From the NCBI GenBank assembly GCA_011634665.1, contig WAEK01000006.1:1558501-1622500 (forward strand): DNA of 64,000 nt. The letters are read 5' to 3'. This DNA is from Mortierella sp. BCC40632. Lineage: Eukaryota; Mortierellomycota; Mortierellomycetes; Mortierellales; Mortierellaceae. This document shows, piece by piece, positions 48,939 through 62,250 of this stretch. The number at the start of each line of letters is the position of its first letter. Positions within the stretch are counted from its first letter, which is position 1. The notes beneath the pieces are model-generated. The model ran no database searches and was not told the DNA's origin. It saw nothing but the letters and a program-made list of their open reading frames with translations. Both the position numbers and the translations under genes were made by a program.

Positions 48939-51765
48939 TCAGAGGAGTCTTTGGCTGCTAGTGACAGCAGTGTCGTTGCCGTGTTCAGTATTATCAGTGT
49001 CGTTGTTATCCGTGCCATTGCTGTCGATGTATCTTAAGGAATGGTTCTCAGAACCATCGTCTTCATCCTCATCAGAATAATCGCGGATCTCAAGGCTACA
49101 CAAGTCCGAGACAAGATCCTGGGTATATTCCCCATTCGTATCCTGGCCTCGAGACAATCCATTCGAGTTAGTCTGGATCTCGTTTTTGCCCTGCTCCTCT
49201 CGCTCCAATGATTTGGTATGGACACCGGTCAAATCCTGAGTCGCGCTCTGATCTTTGGCCTCAACTTTGCCTTGATGAATCGGCAGACCACTGAGGTGAT
49301 CCATATCAGGCTCTACTTTTCCAGACTGAAAATGTTGCAGGCTTGGACTCGAACTTGGACTAGGCTTCTCACTTGGACAAAGCTCATAGTCCTCCTCAAA
49401 GTCCTGATCAACCGTTATCGAATCATGGCAAGTTTGTGATACTTGATCGTCGCAATAAAGAGGCTCGACGTCATGTTGATACTGCTGGTGAGAAGAGGGA
49501 TAGTATTGGTAGGCAGAATAAGGACCGTAAGGTTGGAGAGGCATCGGTGTCTGATATGCAAGAGAACTCGGATATCCAGATCCACCATAGACAGGGCCAG
49601 AACCATAGGGAGTGTAAGCAGGTCCATATCCTATCGGTTGTGGTGGTAATCCTGGACCTGCGTAGTAGCCTCCAACATAGTTCGGAGGGAAGGGCGTGTT
49701 GAAACCAGTGCTGTTAAAGACCTGACTTCCCGAGGGCATTGATATGATAGGCTGCGCAGGATGAGGAGTAGGGCCGGCAGGTACAGCTGAATACATCAAA
49801 AGGTTGCCTTGAGGAGAAGGCGGCATAGGGTACGCATTCGTGAACTCGGCCTGATGTGGCATTTGGAGGGGCTGTTGTGGCCAAGTAAAATGATGCGGTG
49901 GCATCATTGACGAGTAGCCAGGGTATTCCTCATGTCGTGGCACATACCCACTATCCATTGTTCGGTCACCATGCCTCTGTCGTGGGCGGTTCTGACGAAA
50001 GAATGCTCCCGAATGTGTATTTCTTGTACGAAGCATGGTATTTCCATTGCCTTCAGGGCCTTGCTGTGACGGCTGACCGTCCTGTCGAGGATATCCGCGT
50101 CGACTGTTACTACGGCCCAGGTTGTTCACGTGGCTATAAGCATGAGGACTACTCTGGGATCGGAAGAGTCCAGGTCCATAGGGAGCTGTAAACATATCAG
50201 CACCCTGTTGAGGGCCTCGTGGTGGCAATTCAGGGCCACGTTTTCGATTAACAGGGCCACGGCGAGAGTTGCGACGACCAACATTAGGGCTTGTAGACCG
50301 GAACTGGCTCTGGGACTGAACATATCCGGTATCATTTTCATCGGCCCCTTCATCTTCTGAAGCTGGAGAGTGGATGTCGACATTTAAGACAGAAACCGAC
50401 GACATAGTTGACGCGGTGCTTGATTTGCGGCTGACGGGACGGCTGCCTCTGTGGTCTTTGGGTGGCTGTGCTTCAATCATAGAGGTTGGTTCCGACCGAC
50501 GGATCTTGACGGCTGGAGTCCGCTTGACGGGGTTTGGTGTGTTGATATGACTGAGCATGGTCTTTGGGCTAAAACATTAGATGGGAACAAAAGTGCTGTT
50601 GGTATGGTTATGCAGGCTCCTCACCGCCGTGGGAGTTGGGGCTATGGATGTAATGCATCAGGGCTTTACTATGACAAGCATAAACGGAGGTAGAAGGAGA
50701 GAGAGAGAAGGAGAGAAACTTACACAACAGACTTTGTTGTCTTGGCAATAATGACAGCCTTTTTGCTTTTGCATGCCTTGTGGTTGAAGCAATAGTACTC
50801 GGCTACTTTGTGGACGATCATGGCTTGGATAGCGCTTGTTGTTGGGATCTTGTAAGACGACGGGCTGTGTGGGACACGAGAAAAAAAAAAAAAAAAAAAA
50901 AAAAAAGGGATAAACAGAGTTTGCGGAATAGGTGAGAAGCACGTTGTCGTCGTCATAGTCATCACGGTTATTGCGTGGCTGCGACGGGATGGGAAAGAGA
51001 GAGAGAGCGTGTGTGTGTGTGTGTGTGTGTAGCGTGTGTGTGTTTGCGTAGCATGTGTGTGTGTGGGAGGAAAGAGAAAAAAATTGAAAGGACATTCGTT
51101 TGCTCTTACCATGATTCCCGCAGGGTAAGGATGAGGATAAAACAATTCTCAACGCTCATGGCATAGTTTCGGAACTTTGGTTTCAAGGAAGGGACCACCT
51201 CCTGGCTACTTTTCCCAACCATCGCCTTCACCTCTGCGCTGAGTTCGCTATTCGCCTCGGGGCCGACACATCCCTCCATCTCGTCAAAGCTTCGGTGGAT
51301 CACCTTGCAGCCGATAGACTTGAACACATGGGTCTCGTCCAAGCTTGATTCGAGGACGGGAGGTTCTTCCTGCTGCATGGAATGGTTCTCGGCCGCGGGG
51401 GGGCGGACATTCAGGTGTCCCTGTCCACGAGAGCTGATCATGGCTGAGGCGTTGTTGTGGTCCAACTCCGCGGAGGATGGTGGAAAATTTGTGGGGTCAT
51501 CGCACACGGTTTCCACGAAAGCGATTTGTGGTCGAGTGTCCCTGGGCACGATCGGCGCCTGGTTGTTTGAGGGGAAAGAATCCCTATCCTGGGTGAAAGA
51601 ACCTTGGTGGTCCTGGGGATTGTGTTGAGCTGACATAAACCCTTCCTCAGAAGCAACGCACAGAGCCTGTGGCAGCTGAGGGGGGCGTGGCTGGTAAAGA
51701 GGTGAAGTTTGAGGGTCGATAAAGGGCAGGAGCTGCGCCTCTTGCATGGCAACCGTTTCTGGCAT
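48939..51765 (-). CDS. R3H (and probable SUZ) domain protein
   Basis: A probable single-stranded nucleic-acid-binding protein of the R3H-SUZ type (Encore/ARPP21-like), linked in other organisms to mRNA control. Three exons join in phase: 51765-51110, 50864-50724 and 50568-48939, giving 808 residues. The R3H region spans exons 1 and 2: NYAMSVENCFILILTL, then IQAMIVHKVAEYYCFNH and AVIIAKTTKSV. The segment after it (NPVKRTPAVKIRRSEPT) sits where SUZ domains lie. The rest is disordered, with Arg/Ser-rich and Pro/Gly/Tyr/Gln-rich parts and an acidic C-terminus. The R3H match is moderate: the spacing fits, but the classical Arg and His positions are only partly conserved. The upstream DNA holds a 16-copy AAGGG repeat. 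Confidence 0.72.
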
Positions 51766-52268
51766 GGCCAGCTATTTCATATCAATTGGGTTTCAACGTG
51801 TGTGAGGAGACAGCGTGGCACGCGTGCAGGGGAGGAAGGGAAGGGAAGGGAAGGGAAGGGAAGGGAAGGGAAGGGAAGGGAAGGGAAGGGAAGGGAAGGG
51901 AAGGGAAGGGAAGGGGATGCTGTAGAAGGGATAGGGACCAAGAGTGGAGGCAATTGTACGATTGAGAGCGATTCTCAGAGCTGGGCGGTGTGGCAGGCCC
52001 TACCAGGAGAGACCAACTTCGGGTGACTGCGTTCGACAGGTGACGAGTGAAGCTTTTTTTAAGGAATCTGTACCTGATGATAACCAACTGGCGTATCAGT
52101 GATCATCCTTCGCGATGAGATGGAAAAGGAATCGAGGCCAGAACTGCAATGGCCCAATCAGGTAAATGGAAATAAAAAAGCGGAGGAAAGGAGAGTTGAT
52201 GGGAATGGTGGCGTGGAGATGGATGGGAGAAGTGGGAACGTGAGAGAGAGAGAGAGAGTGAGAGAGAA

Positions 52269-52330
<62 letters not shown>

Positions 52331-53060
52331 GAGAGTGAGAGAGAAAGAACGAGAAGGGAAAACAAAAGGGATGAGGGAAGCAGACAGATGGCGGTGCTCC
52401 CTTTTATGCCTTCGAGACCCAAAAGAGAAACAGACAGAATGAGGCGCAAGACGCAGGAACGATCGATTAAAGAACCAGAGAGGAATGGGAAAGAAAAGAA
52501 AAAGAAAAAGAAAAAGAAAAAAAAATAAAATAAAAAAAAAAAAAGACGAATGAAGATGGAAAAGAAAGAAAGAAGCATCCATTCAAAAAGGATCAAGAGA
52601 GAACGGTTATACCCATTGTATCCTTCGAAGCAAACCCCCCCCCCCTCCCGCAGCTTTGGAAGTGGTATTTGTGGGCGTGGCGGAGCAATAGCGCTTCGCC
52701 CGCGTGGATGGAAGGGCAGGAAAAGAGCGCCGCGCTTTAGACCAATGCCAAAGTCTGGTCCATACACACAACACACGCACATATTCACTCATTCATACTC
52801 ATGCATACTCTTGTTTGTATCCCAATCTCCAGAGTCGATGTTATTAAATGGGCAGTGTCATGACCTCGAGTCTGCCAAGTGTTCTCCTGTCTTCTTTTCA
52901 CCCCCTGTTCCCCTGTTCACACACTGGTCCACTCGTTCTCCTTGCTTCTGACCACCTGCTCCACCTTACAGAGGACACTAATTGCAGCGGCTCTGATCGA
53001 TCGTAGTTCGCATCATGCCACAACACACATTCACACACACACAGACTGTCTCCCCGTCTC

Positions 53061-53142
<82 letters not shown>

Positions 53143-53459
53143 TCATTCTACTCAACCATCATCCATGCATGCAATGTCTGTTGCTTCGCTGCAGTTAACG
53201 GGTTTATTACCTGTGTGATGATTGGGAAGGGAGAACAAAATGACATAAAGATACAAAAAGACAACTCATATCCACTCACCCCACAGGGCTATTCGACAAG
53301 ACTAGGGAAGCAAGAACATACAAAGGAAAGGAAAGGAAAGGAAAGGGACAAAGCAACTTGAAATGACGACATTGACATAACTTTTTTTTTTTTTTTTTTT
53401 TTTTTTGTTTGGCTGACGTTAATTGGAGCTTTTTTTTTTTTTAGCTTTTTGAAATGAAG

Positions 53460-53499
<40 letters not shown>

Positions 53500-53762
53500 G
53501 GAAGGCTGCTACTAATGTGCAAAAGAAGGGCTGTGGGACTGGAGTGAATGACGCGAGAGGAGATGAAGGGATGGGGATATTAAAATATACATTACTAGAA
53601 ACGAAGAAACAACGCGGGAAACGAAGAAAAAAAACGAGAGGCAAAGACTAAAAGGGACGCATGGATGGGCAAGTGCATAAAATAAAAGAAAGAGGGAAAA
53701 AGGCAAAGACTAAAAAAAAAAAGAGAGAGAGAGAGAGAGAAAGAGACAAACAAATTCAAATA
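51766..53762. other. R3H-gene promoter and spacer to the Con7-like gene
   Basis: Holds the AAGGG array, then (GA)n at about 52240-52345, an A-rich stretch at 52500-52545, (TC)n at about 53058-53141, T26 at 53381-53406 and (GT)n at 53461-53495. No gene is supported. Confidence 0.75.
51836..51915. repeat. (AAGGG)16 pentanucleotide array
   Basis: Sixteen perfect AAGGG copies, 71-150 bp upstream of the R3H gene start, so probably in its leader or promoter. On the gene strand they read CCCTT. The G-rich strand could form G-quadruplexes. Confidence 0.95.
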
Positions 53763-54684
53763 TTAAAAGCCCATGGGATGATGATGTTGAGAAGGCGTCT
53801 GTTGGTTGTGAAGCGAATGGGGCGGGAGTTGATTGGGATGGGCGGCCGGAAGTGGGAGTTGAAGCGGCTGGTGGTGCGTGATTGGAGGCATGGCTAGAGG
53901 ATGGGGCGCGTGCGTAGCATGCCCATGGACATGGACAGGCAAATGTCCATGTGTGGCATGGGGATGCATGTTGGCCAACAGGGGTTCACACATCTGAAGT
54001 GGATTCGTAGAGACCTGTTGTTGGTGTTGGTGTTGATGATGTTGATGTTGCTGATGATGATGATGCTGCTGTTGCTGCTGTTGCTGCTGCTGCTGCTGCA
54101 GTGCCGCCGCTTGCTTTGCCGCCTCTTCTTCAGCCTTCTTTTGCTTCCGCCACGCCTTTCGCAACTCCTTGAATTCTACAGACATGAAGAACGCAGCCAA
54201 TCAAAAAAGATGAGTTAGTTTCACATCACCCAACTTAAGACTCGCACTCTGGGCCTTTCACAGCAGGATCAAGTTATATATATATATATAAGAGGATCTT
54301 ACCAGATGGATGCCGTTTAGGACCATGTTTCTGCATTGTAACATGTGCATTCAGATGGTTCAGCGTGCCATAGCTCTTCTCACAGTCACCCCAGTTGCAG
54401 ACATAGAGACGCTCGATCTCGTCGAACCGGCGACGAGGCCTCTTTTTTGTATGGACACCCGATAATGGAACAAACGAATACACTTTGCTGCCACCAGGAC
54501 CCTCGCCATTGATCAGCATTTCTGCCCCATCAGGAAGCCAATTCGCCTGCGATGACTGTTGCTGTGGGTTCAGGAGGAGGGACGACGTTGATGGATGCGA
54601 CGGATGAGGCTGTCCTGGCAATGCATGCGTCGGAATCTGTTGGAGAACAGGAGTTGGGTAGGGTGTCGTTGCCGCCGCCGCCGC

Positions 54685-54719
<35 letters not shown>

Positions 54720-56131
54720 TTTGTGTTCCAGAAGGTGTTACGAGCGAGGTATGCTGTCGGATGGTCATCGTATCCATGAATCCAGTTAGGGGTGTGGACC
54801 GGATCAAACCCTGGACAGGAATCGCGTTAACGCCTCCAACCATGGTCGTATGCGGGAATGTGGCACCATTGCTGTTATTGCTGCTACCGATCAATGGACT
54901 TGAGCCCGAGGCATCGGCACTGGTCAGACCGTTCATCAATAATCCCGAGCTCGTGTCGATCGAAGGCACAAACGGATAGGTCACACGCCGGCCAAAGCCC
55001 TGACTGACGCTAATATGAGTTTGATTCTGAGAGATCAGGGGATGGGCGACCGAGGCATGGCGAACGATGGTCGGGATAGCTGGCGTCGCTGGTGCCTTTG
55101 TGGGGTCGCTGATCAACTGAGAAGTCGAAGGGTATACTCCAGAGGGCGAAGAAACGTCTGCAAAAGGCATTTGTGCATAATATCCAACCGGGTGAGCAGA
55201 ATTCAGCAATGCACTCTCCATTACTGATTGCGTTTGAGGTTGTCCTGGTGATGAGATAGGAACAGGCCCGTGGAGAGATTCTGCAAGAGGCTGAAGTTGC
55301 AGCGGAGGGGAGGTCGTGTCCATAGCTGCAATCGATGGCACGGACTGGACAGAAGACTTTGTCGGGTCCCAGGAATGAGTTGCTGACTGTGAGATACTGA
55401 TTGAGGAAACTGCGGTAGAGAGATCCTCCGCAAAACTAGCAGCCATCTCTTGAGTAGAAAAATCCATGCTTGGTTGGCTATCAGATTGCTGGGGCAGAGG
55501 CGCGACGATCTTTGCGTGGGTGGCAAGCAAGGGCTGGAGAGAATTTTGGGCAGTAGTGGGGATTCCTGCTTGGAATGTTGGTTGCGCTCCTGCATAGTTG
55601 ATGTATGAAGGTGAGCCGACCTGAGAGGGCACGGACTTTGGACTGCTGTAGTCTGTAGTAGCGAAAGTGGTCGCGTAGACGGAGTGAGGCGGTGCTGCCT
55701 GTGTCTGAGAAGGAACCATGGCCTCTGAAGAAAACACGCGATCAAACATAAACAGTGTTTGAGAGAAAGAGACAAAAAGCAAATGATGAGTTTCTGTGAT
55801 GTGAACATTCCTGACTCTGCCCAAAAAACGACCTTGATGCAAACGCTGCCTACGACGCCATACCGATTTTAATACCCTCACCAGCGACAGATTCGTGCTT
55901 AATGGGTAAGGCATCGTCGTAGGCAGAGACTACGGTAGATGAGGAGGATGAAGGTGGCTCCCTCCAGTCGACACAAGTTTGTGAAGAGGTTGGGGGTGTG
56001 GTAGATTCCTGTTCGTAGTCCTTCATAGGAAGTATCGGGGCACTGACGCTGACGCTAGAGCGCATTTCAGAGTTGAAGGGGAACGAGGACGACGGAGCTT
56101 GGAGATGGGACGGACTGTAAACTGAGAGCAT
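53763..56131 (-). CDS. Con7-like C2H2 zinc-finger transcription factor
   Basis: A close match to the fungal Con7 family, whose founding member controls conidium development and infection-related genes in Magnaporthe. Three exons join in phase: 56131-55882, 55724-54303 and 54175-53763, giving 694 residues. The family core is RRFDEIERLYVCNWGDCEKS (finger from about 526), then YGTLNHLNAHVTMQKHG and, across the last intron, EFKELRKAWRKQKKAEEEAA. The N-terminal 500 residues are low-complexity Ser/Pro/Gln with a run of 16 Ala at about 450. The C-terminus is Gln-rich, then His/Pro-rich. The start is the ATG at 56131, reading MLSVYSPS; the frame stays open upstream only from a GTG, so a further 5' exon cannot be excluded. 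The role here is inference from the family. Confidence 0.9.
54668..54715 (-). repeat. GCN repeat encoding 16 alanines
   Basis: A nearly pure GCA/GCG run inside the Con7-like gene encodes 16 Ala. A mixed CAG/CAA Gln run and a His run in the last exon (about 54044-54102) are similar trinucleotide tracts. Confidence 0.85.
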
Positions 56132-57147
56132 TGGACCACAGGGTTCAGGCACCGAGAGACAAGTGCAAGTGTTGAGCGGTGCCTGAGTTCAACGTACTGA
56201 TTTGCTTCTGATAAGCAGACTGGACAGGCTGGACTTGACTTTTTCTTTTTTCTTTTTCCTCTTTTTCTTTTTTCAGGAATCAGCAGCTGAAGTAGTCTAT
56301 GGGGAGGCGTGAGATGGAGAGAGCGCAGAGATAGATAAAGGGAGAGAGAAAGAGAAGGAGGAGAGAGGGAGGAGAGAGGGAGATAGAGGATTGGCAGAGA
56401 AGGCAAAAGCGTTACTGAGCTGCTCCATTACGAGGCATTTTTTTTCCCGTCCAGGGATCGGCCAGTTCTCAGGCCACCAAGGAGAGGCATAAATGGGTGG
56501 TAAATGAAAGAGGCGCCGAATGAGCGACCAGGTAGGCAGCGCACGGCAATAGGCCGATAGCGGGGCAGACGGGAGTGTATGCTGGAAGTGAGCCTGCAAA
56601 AGGAGAAAAGGAAGAAAGCCGCATTGTGCTGGGCGGTACGTCATTGCAAGGGGAAGGGATGAGCGGCACAAGAGAAGTAAATGATGACAAGAGAGAGAAC
56701 AAAGAGAAGAGAAAAGAGAGAAGAGAAAAGAGAAAAGAAAAAAGAGAAAAGAGAGGGAAGAGGGAAGAGAGAAGAGAAGAGAGAAGAGAGAAAGAGAAAA
56801 AAAAAAAAAAAAAAAAAAAGCTGACTGCAAGATCATGAAGCTCAAGGCCTTCAAGTTCAAAGGCAAAGGGAGAAACACACAAAAGAAAGAAAAAAAAGAC
56901 ACACACAGGGGGCATGCAAAAGCACACTAGTGAACGCAGAGAACGCGTTGTGCAGGGAACTCGAGAGAGAGTGAAAAAAAGGAGAGGATGGCGACGACGG
57001 GGAGCCTGTTCTCGCTTGCAGGGACGGGCAGGGGCGAGCGTCGAGCATCGAGCGTCGTGTCGTGCCGCGGATGGACAGGTAATTGACCAGGGTCAGTGAG
57101 CGAATGTGTATTTGTGTTGTGAAGGAGAGGGGGAGGGAGGAGAAAGG

Positions 57148-57182
<35 letters not shown>

Positions 57183-57894
57183 AAGGGAAACAAAAAAAAA
57201 TCCAAAGTCCATCAAAGTCACCAAGGCTCGTGCTGCCTCAACATACCCACAATAAAAAATAAAAAAAAAATAATAAAAGAAGGTTCTTATTATTTTCCGG
57301 GCAGGAACAGCCTGGGTTGAAGTTGTCGGAGAACTATCGTCGTGAAAGGTGGAGCGAACTTTTGGGTTAGTGCCTTGCTTCTGTCAGGCAAGCTGTCTGG
57401 AGAGAGAGCTCTAAGTAGAGCTGCGTGGACGATATAAAGGCGATTGGCTGGAGTAGCGGACTGGGTACGTGGGGATGAACCGTGGGGGAGGGAGAGGAGA
57501 AGTACAAGCCCAGGCAGGGACAGGGGCCAAGGGTGCGGGGAGGAAGAGTGCGGGGAGAGGACTGGCCCAGTCAACAGAGACAGGTGCCGTCCACGAGAAC
57601 AAGAGAAAGAGAGAGAAGCGAGACAGGAAGAGGCAAGAGGTAAGAGGAAGGGAGAGAGAGAAAGAGAGTGTGTGTATGAGAGAGAGTGTGTGAAAGATAA
57701 GGAGAATGACAGGCTCAAAGGAACACTGGGTGCTGGGCAGGTCGCTCGTCCTTGTCGTCTTTGCAAGACTGCCTGCCGGTCAGTCTGTCCCGCACGCGCT
57801 CTTAGACGTCATGTTCTCGTTTGTGCCGACTAGCCGGATGACGAACAGCTCCTCCATGTCATTATTTCCCCTTTGCGCCTTTTCTCCTCTCTGC

Positions 57895-57967
<73 letters not shown>

Positions 57968-59857
57968 TCTCTGTCTTCCTCTCTCTTCCTCTCTTTCTCT
58001 CTCTCTCTCTGTCTAGTCCCACTACGAGTGGACCTGACGTTCGAGAGAAAGAGAGGGAGAAAAAAAGACAGAGGTCTGTCTGGGACAGGCTGGGAACGGA
58101 CCAAGACGCAATACTGAAGGACAACTGTCTTTTTCTCGCCATTAGTCGGTTAAAACGAAGTCGTTTTTTTTTTTTTTTTTTGTCTGCGGTGTAAGTCGAG
58201 AGATGTCCACAAAAAGTCCGATGGGCCTATAGGTGCGCCCAAAGGCCGGGCGAAAAGCGCATTCGCCTATGCTGTAATGCTCCAGAGCCTACGGGGATTG
58301 CCAGTTCTGCAGAAAAACAACAATAACAAAATAAAAAACAGCCTGTTTGCGCGGATCTCGGAGGCGTTGTGACAAAAAACATGCGGCGTGTCCGCTGCTT
58401 TCCCGCTCCCGCATGTGTTCCCAAGCACCTGCTACCATTTCTGATCCCTGGGCGCGAGGATAAGAGCTGGTGCACGACAACCTCCTCATCAAAGATTACG
58501 AAATTGGCAAATGGCGTCGAGAACGGCGAGATAGGCGTGGTAAAAGGTATTGAGGAGGGGGAAGAGAAGGAAGAGGAACCATGGATATCAACCAGGCGAT
58601 TGCGACGGGGTAGGGAAGCGGGGAGGATGGAAGAACAAGAAATGAGGCGAGTGAGGTACAGCCGTCGAGGTTTTCCCGGAGATGAAATCATTGCTCAGTA
58701 GGCAGGACAGGGTGCCCCGAACGCATCCTTCCTTTGCTCCTTCTCACTTTCTCCCTGTTTCCATCTGCCTTCTTTTCTCGAGTCCCCCCCCATCTATAAC
58801 AAGGGAGAGGAGCCAAAAGAGTGCAATGAAAGAAGGATAGGAAGGGGAATATAGGAAAGGACTGGGAACAAAGAGAGTGAGAGAGGGCGAGGAGAGAGAT
58901 GGAAGGGAGAGGGAGCTGATGGAGCCGCCAAGCCTGTTTTTGGATCCTTACGTTTTGGAGAGATCGAGTTACGAGCCGTATTTTTGAGTTTTGCTGGGAC
59001 CGGGGGAAGGAGTAGGGAAGCAGAGGTGAGCTGGAGAGAAGTGAGGGTGTTTCCCGCGGGATGGGAGAGAGGCTATGTGCGAGGATCGACGTTGGGAGGA
59101 GGCGAGGGCGCTGTGCTGGGAGAGCGGATGGGCCAGGTCCGAGAAATAGTCGGGTGAGGAAGAGAGAGACAGGCACAAGAGAGCGGTTTATGTTGCGACT
59201 GGGAGTTGTGCTGGATGGACGCTTTTGGGCTGGGAAATGCGGGTAAGGCGAAGAGAAGAGGACGAACAGGACCAGCTGTCGCAGGAGTAGATTGAAGTGC
59301 AGGAGGGCAGGGAAGGGCAGACCAACAGGGCTGTCGCCGAGCAAACTCTTGTTCGGCGGAGGAGGAGCGGACAGGCGGGGAGAAGAGTGAAAGGGAAAGA
59401 GAGAGAAAAGATAGAAGAGAGAAAAAGAAAAAAAAGAAAAAGAAAAAAGAAAAAGAAAAAAAGGGCGCCAGAGGTAGCGACTCTATATAACGATTTCTTC
59501 ACCGGGCGCTTTACTGGTGGCCGTCGCCGCTTGCTCGAGCCCATTCATTCACCCAGTCTGTGTACGCAGCGTGTATGTTATGTGTGTTGAGCGTGTTTTA
59601 GTGCGGTTTTTATTTTCTTGACCCTGTACAGACACAGAGGGAAGCCGATCAACAGCTCGCCTGAAATGCACCTTCATTTACATGAAGCGGCTGCCGACGG
59701 GGTGCCGGGACAATAGCGACGGCATAGAGAGCCTCTTGCACCTTTCCTCGTCCTGTTGCATTGCTCGCATACACCCACACATACGCACCCATCCAAACTC
59801 TCACACACACACACACGACGCCCACACTTGCACACACATACACACACGCACACACAC

Positions 59858-59875
59858 CTACACGCGCGCGTGTAG
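59858..59875. repeat. Perfect 18-bp palindrome, CG-rich core
   Basis: CTACACGCGCGCGTGTAG equals its own reverse complement. It closes a long CA/CG alternating purine-pyrimidine stretch that could adopt Z-DNA or a cruciform. Confidence 0.85.
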
Positions 59876-60767
59876 ATGTGCGCATCCGGCGACCATCGTT
59901 CGCATCGCCGTCTTTGCTGGCGCCGCTGCCATCGCCAAGGGATGTAACGGGCTCGAGGACATCGATGTCTGTGGTCCTGTTCTGCGGATTGGATGGGCCT
60001 AATATGACTATAGGGAAAGGTCGAGTGATTCAATACACTACTGTGTACAGAAGACCATTGGACCTGCGGCTATTCAATCCACTCTATTCAATTCAATCCG
60101 AGTACTCTTTCCTCTGTCGTCTCTCTTTCTGTCTGTCCGTCTGCCTGCCTGTCCCCAAAGGAGTTTACCCTGGCTCTCTCCCCCCCTCCTCGTCTTCCCT
60201 CCCTCCTCGTCCCTTGATGAACTCTCTCGAGGACAAGGTGTTTGTGTGTATCCATGTACCCAAGTCAGTCAGCCATGAGAGCCTCAGGGAATCAAGCACC
60301 CATGCCATATTGTCATAATTGTATGCATGTTGCTCTGGTCCCCCTGTCCTGCACCTGCCATTCACTTTGCCATGCCATACCATGTCTTTTATCCTGCCCT
60401 TCCTGTCTGTCTGTCCGTCTGTCCGTCCGTCCGTCTGTCTGTCTGTCTGTCTTTTTTTTTTTTTGTCCTGCCGTGCGCTCTCGCATATCTTTGACCTTAT
60501 GCTGAGTGTATGTAAAAAAATATAAAATAAAAAAAAAAATAGGCATTGTCACGACTACCAGGAACAAACTCTCCAGATTCTCAACTGGAGAGAGCAAGAG
60601 TTGGAGCAACAAGGACAATCAGACCTCACTATGGAGGATCAGACCTTAAAAAATTTAATGAGCATGGTTGCGGCCCAATTCCTCCTAGAGACAAGCGTTT
60701 CTACAGCACACGGGCCGAGAGTGTCGATCTGGTTTGCCCTTGCTGTTTTTTTCCACCTGCAATTCGT

Positions 60768-60768
<1 letters not shown>

Positions 60769-60822
<54 letters not shown>
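60769..60822. repeat. T28-A26 homopolymer palindrome
   Basis: A run of 28 T is followed at once by 26 A, a near-perfect self-complementary tract. Smaller examples are T16-A15 at 1195-1225 and T18-A12 at 2823-2852. Confidence 0.9.
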
Positions 60823-60823
<1 letters not shown>

Positions 60824-62180
60824 TCCGTCTATCTCCTCCATCATGCTGCATCCACACGGCATATTCCTTTATGTGTCCTGCGTCGCTCATTATCTCTCTT
60901 CCTTTTTTTTTTTTCTGAACTTTCAGCAATCTGCAGTCCATTGGAAGAGAACGTGTTTTGCTGCGTGATGAGGGTCTGATGAGGCTTGATGAGATGGGGA
61001 GGGCAAGGAGGACAACAATAGAAAGAGGGGGAGAAAACATTTCGTCGATAGAGCGACCATCCGAGGTTGGCCCTGTCAAAACAACACGCCTCTCATGCAG
61101 AGTGTTCAAGCCCGTTGACAAAAGGGCCCATTTTTTTTTTTTTTTTCACCTCGCTCTCTTTTTCTCTTTTCTTCCCAACCACTTTTACCTCTGGACGCTC
61201 ATTTCCCGCCTCACAACTGCCCTCGTTTTTTTTTTTCTCTCTGACAAAGACAAATTAACAAGATGAGATAGGACACGACAGAATTCAAATTGCAGGCTCT
61301 TTCGAGCCATGTCTATGCTCCTATGGGTAGATGGACAGGGATCGATGAACACAAGTGAAACTTTGGTGCCCATATTGGGGAAAGGAGAGTGGGGAGTATG
61401 AGTGAGGAGAAAGTGGAAAAGGACAATGGGAGGAAGACAAGGAAAGTTGAGAGGAAAACAAGAGCACGGAGCAATTGCACGTACTTTGTATTATACAACC
61501 AGACAGGACCCCTATGCAGCCCGTTGTTGGGTTGTGTGAACGGGAGATTGTGAGTGGGTGGAGCAAGATTAAAAAAAAAAAAAAAAAAAAAGAGTGAGAG
61601 TGAAGTGTCAGGGGTGGATGTGCGGGGCATGAGAATGAAAAAGAGTGAGAGTGAGCATAGTTTACGGCAAGACGAATATGCGGGCATTCTCCTGGTAGAC
61701 AGATGGCAAAGACGAGTGGGTCTGATAATAACTATGGGGTTGAAGGCGGAGGAAAAAAAAAAAAAAAAAAAAAGACGCCCAAGCTCAGCAATGAGAAGGG
61801 AGAAAGAGAAATGGTAAGAGAAATGGTGCGCGCGCACGCACGCATGCGTGTGCACAAGCGCGCGTGAGAGTCAAAAGCAAAAAAAAAAAAAAAAAAAAAA
61901 AGAGAGATGGAGAGGGCTTTTTCGCTGGCCAGCTGGATAAGGCCCAGTCGCAGGCATTAGCTCTGGAGTTGGAAGAGTTGGGGGTTGGAGAGAGAGGGAA
62001 CAGGCAGCTGAGAGCAGTCTGGTTAGTCAGCCAGGCTGCCGTGTAGTCCTTGGTTTGTATGCGGAGAGGTATCCTGTACCCTGTATTCAGTACTGCTGAG
62101 CAACACCCGCGCCCAGCACCGGCATCTAAGCATCGAGCAAGAGTGTGAGAGAGCGCGAGAATGAGCGCGTGCGTGCGTGC

Positions 62181-62250
62181 GAGCGAACGAGCGAACGAGG
62201 CAATGCTAGACGAGAGAGATAGCCAAAAATCGTCGCTCGCTCGTTCGCTC
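62181..62250. repeat. Inverted repeat with 14-bp arms
   Basis: GAGCGAACGAGCGA at 62181-62194 pairs with its reverse complement at 62237-62250 across a 42-base loop. No gene is adjacent, and its function is unknown. Confidence 0.7.

Noticed and set aside
58227..58701. Open frames on both strands near 58.4 kb
   Set aside because: Neither has conserved motifs, splice support or a credible start. GC-rich composition explains the lack of stops.
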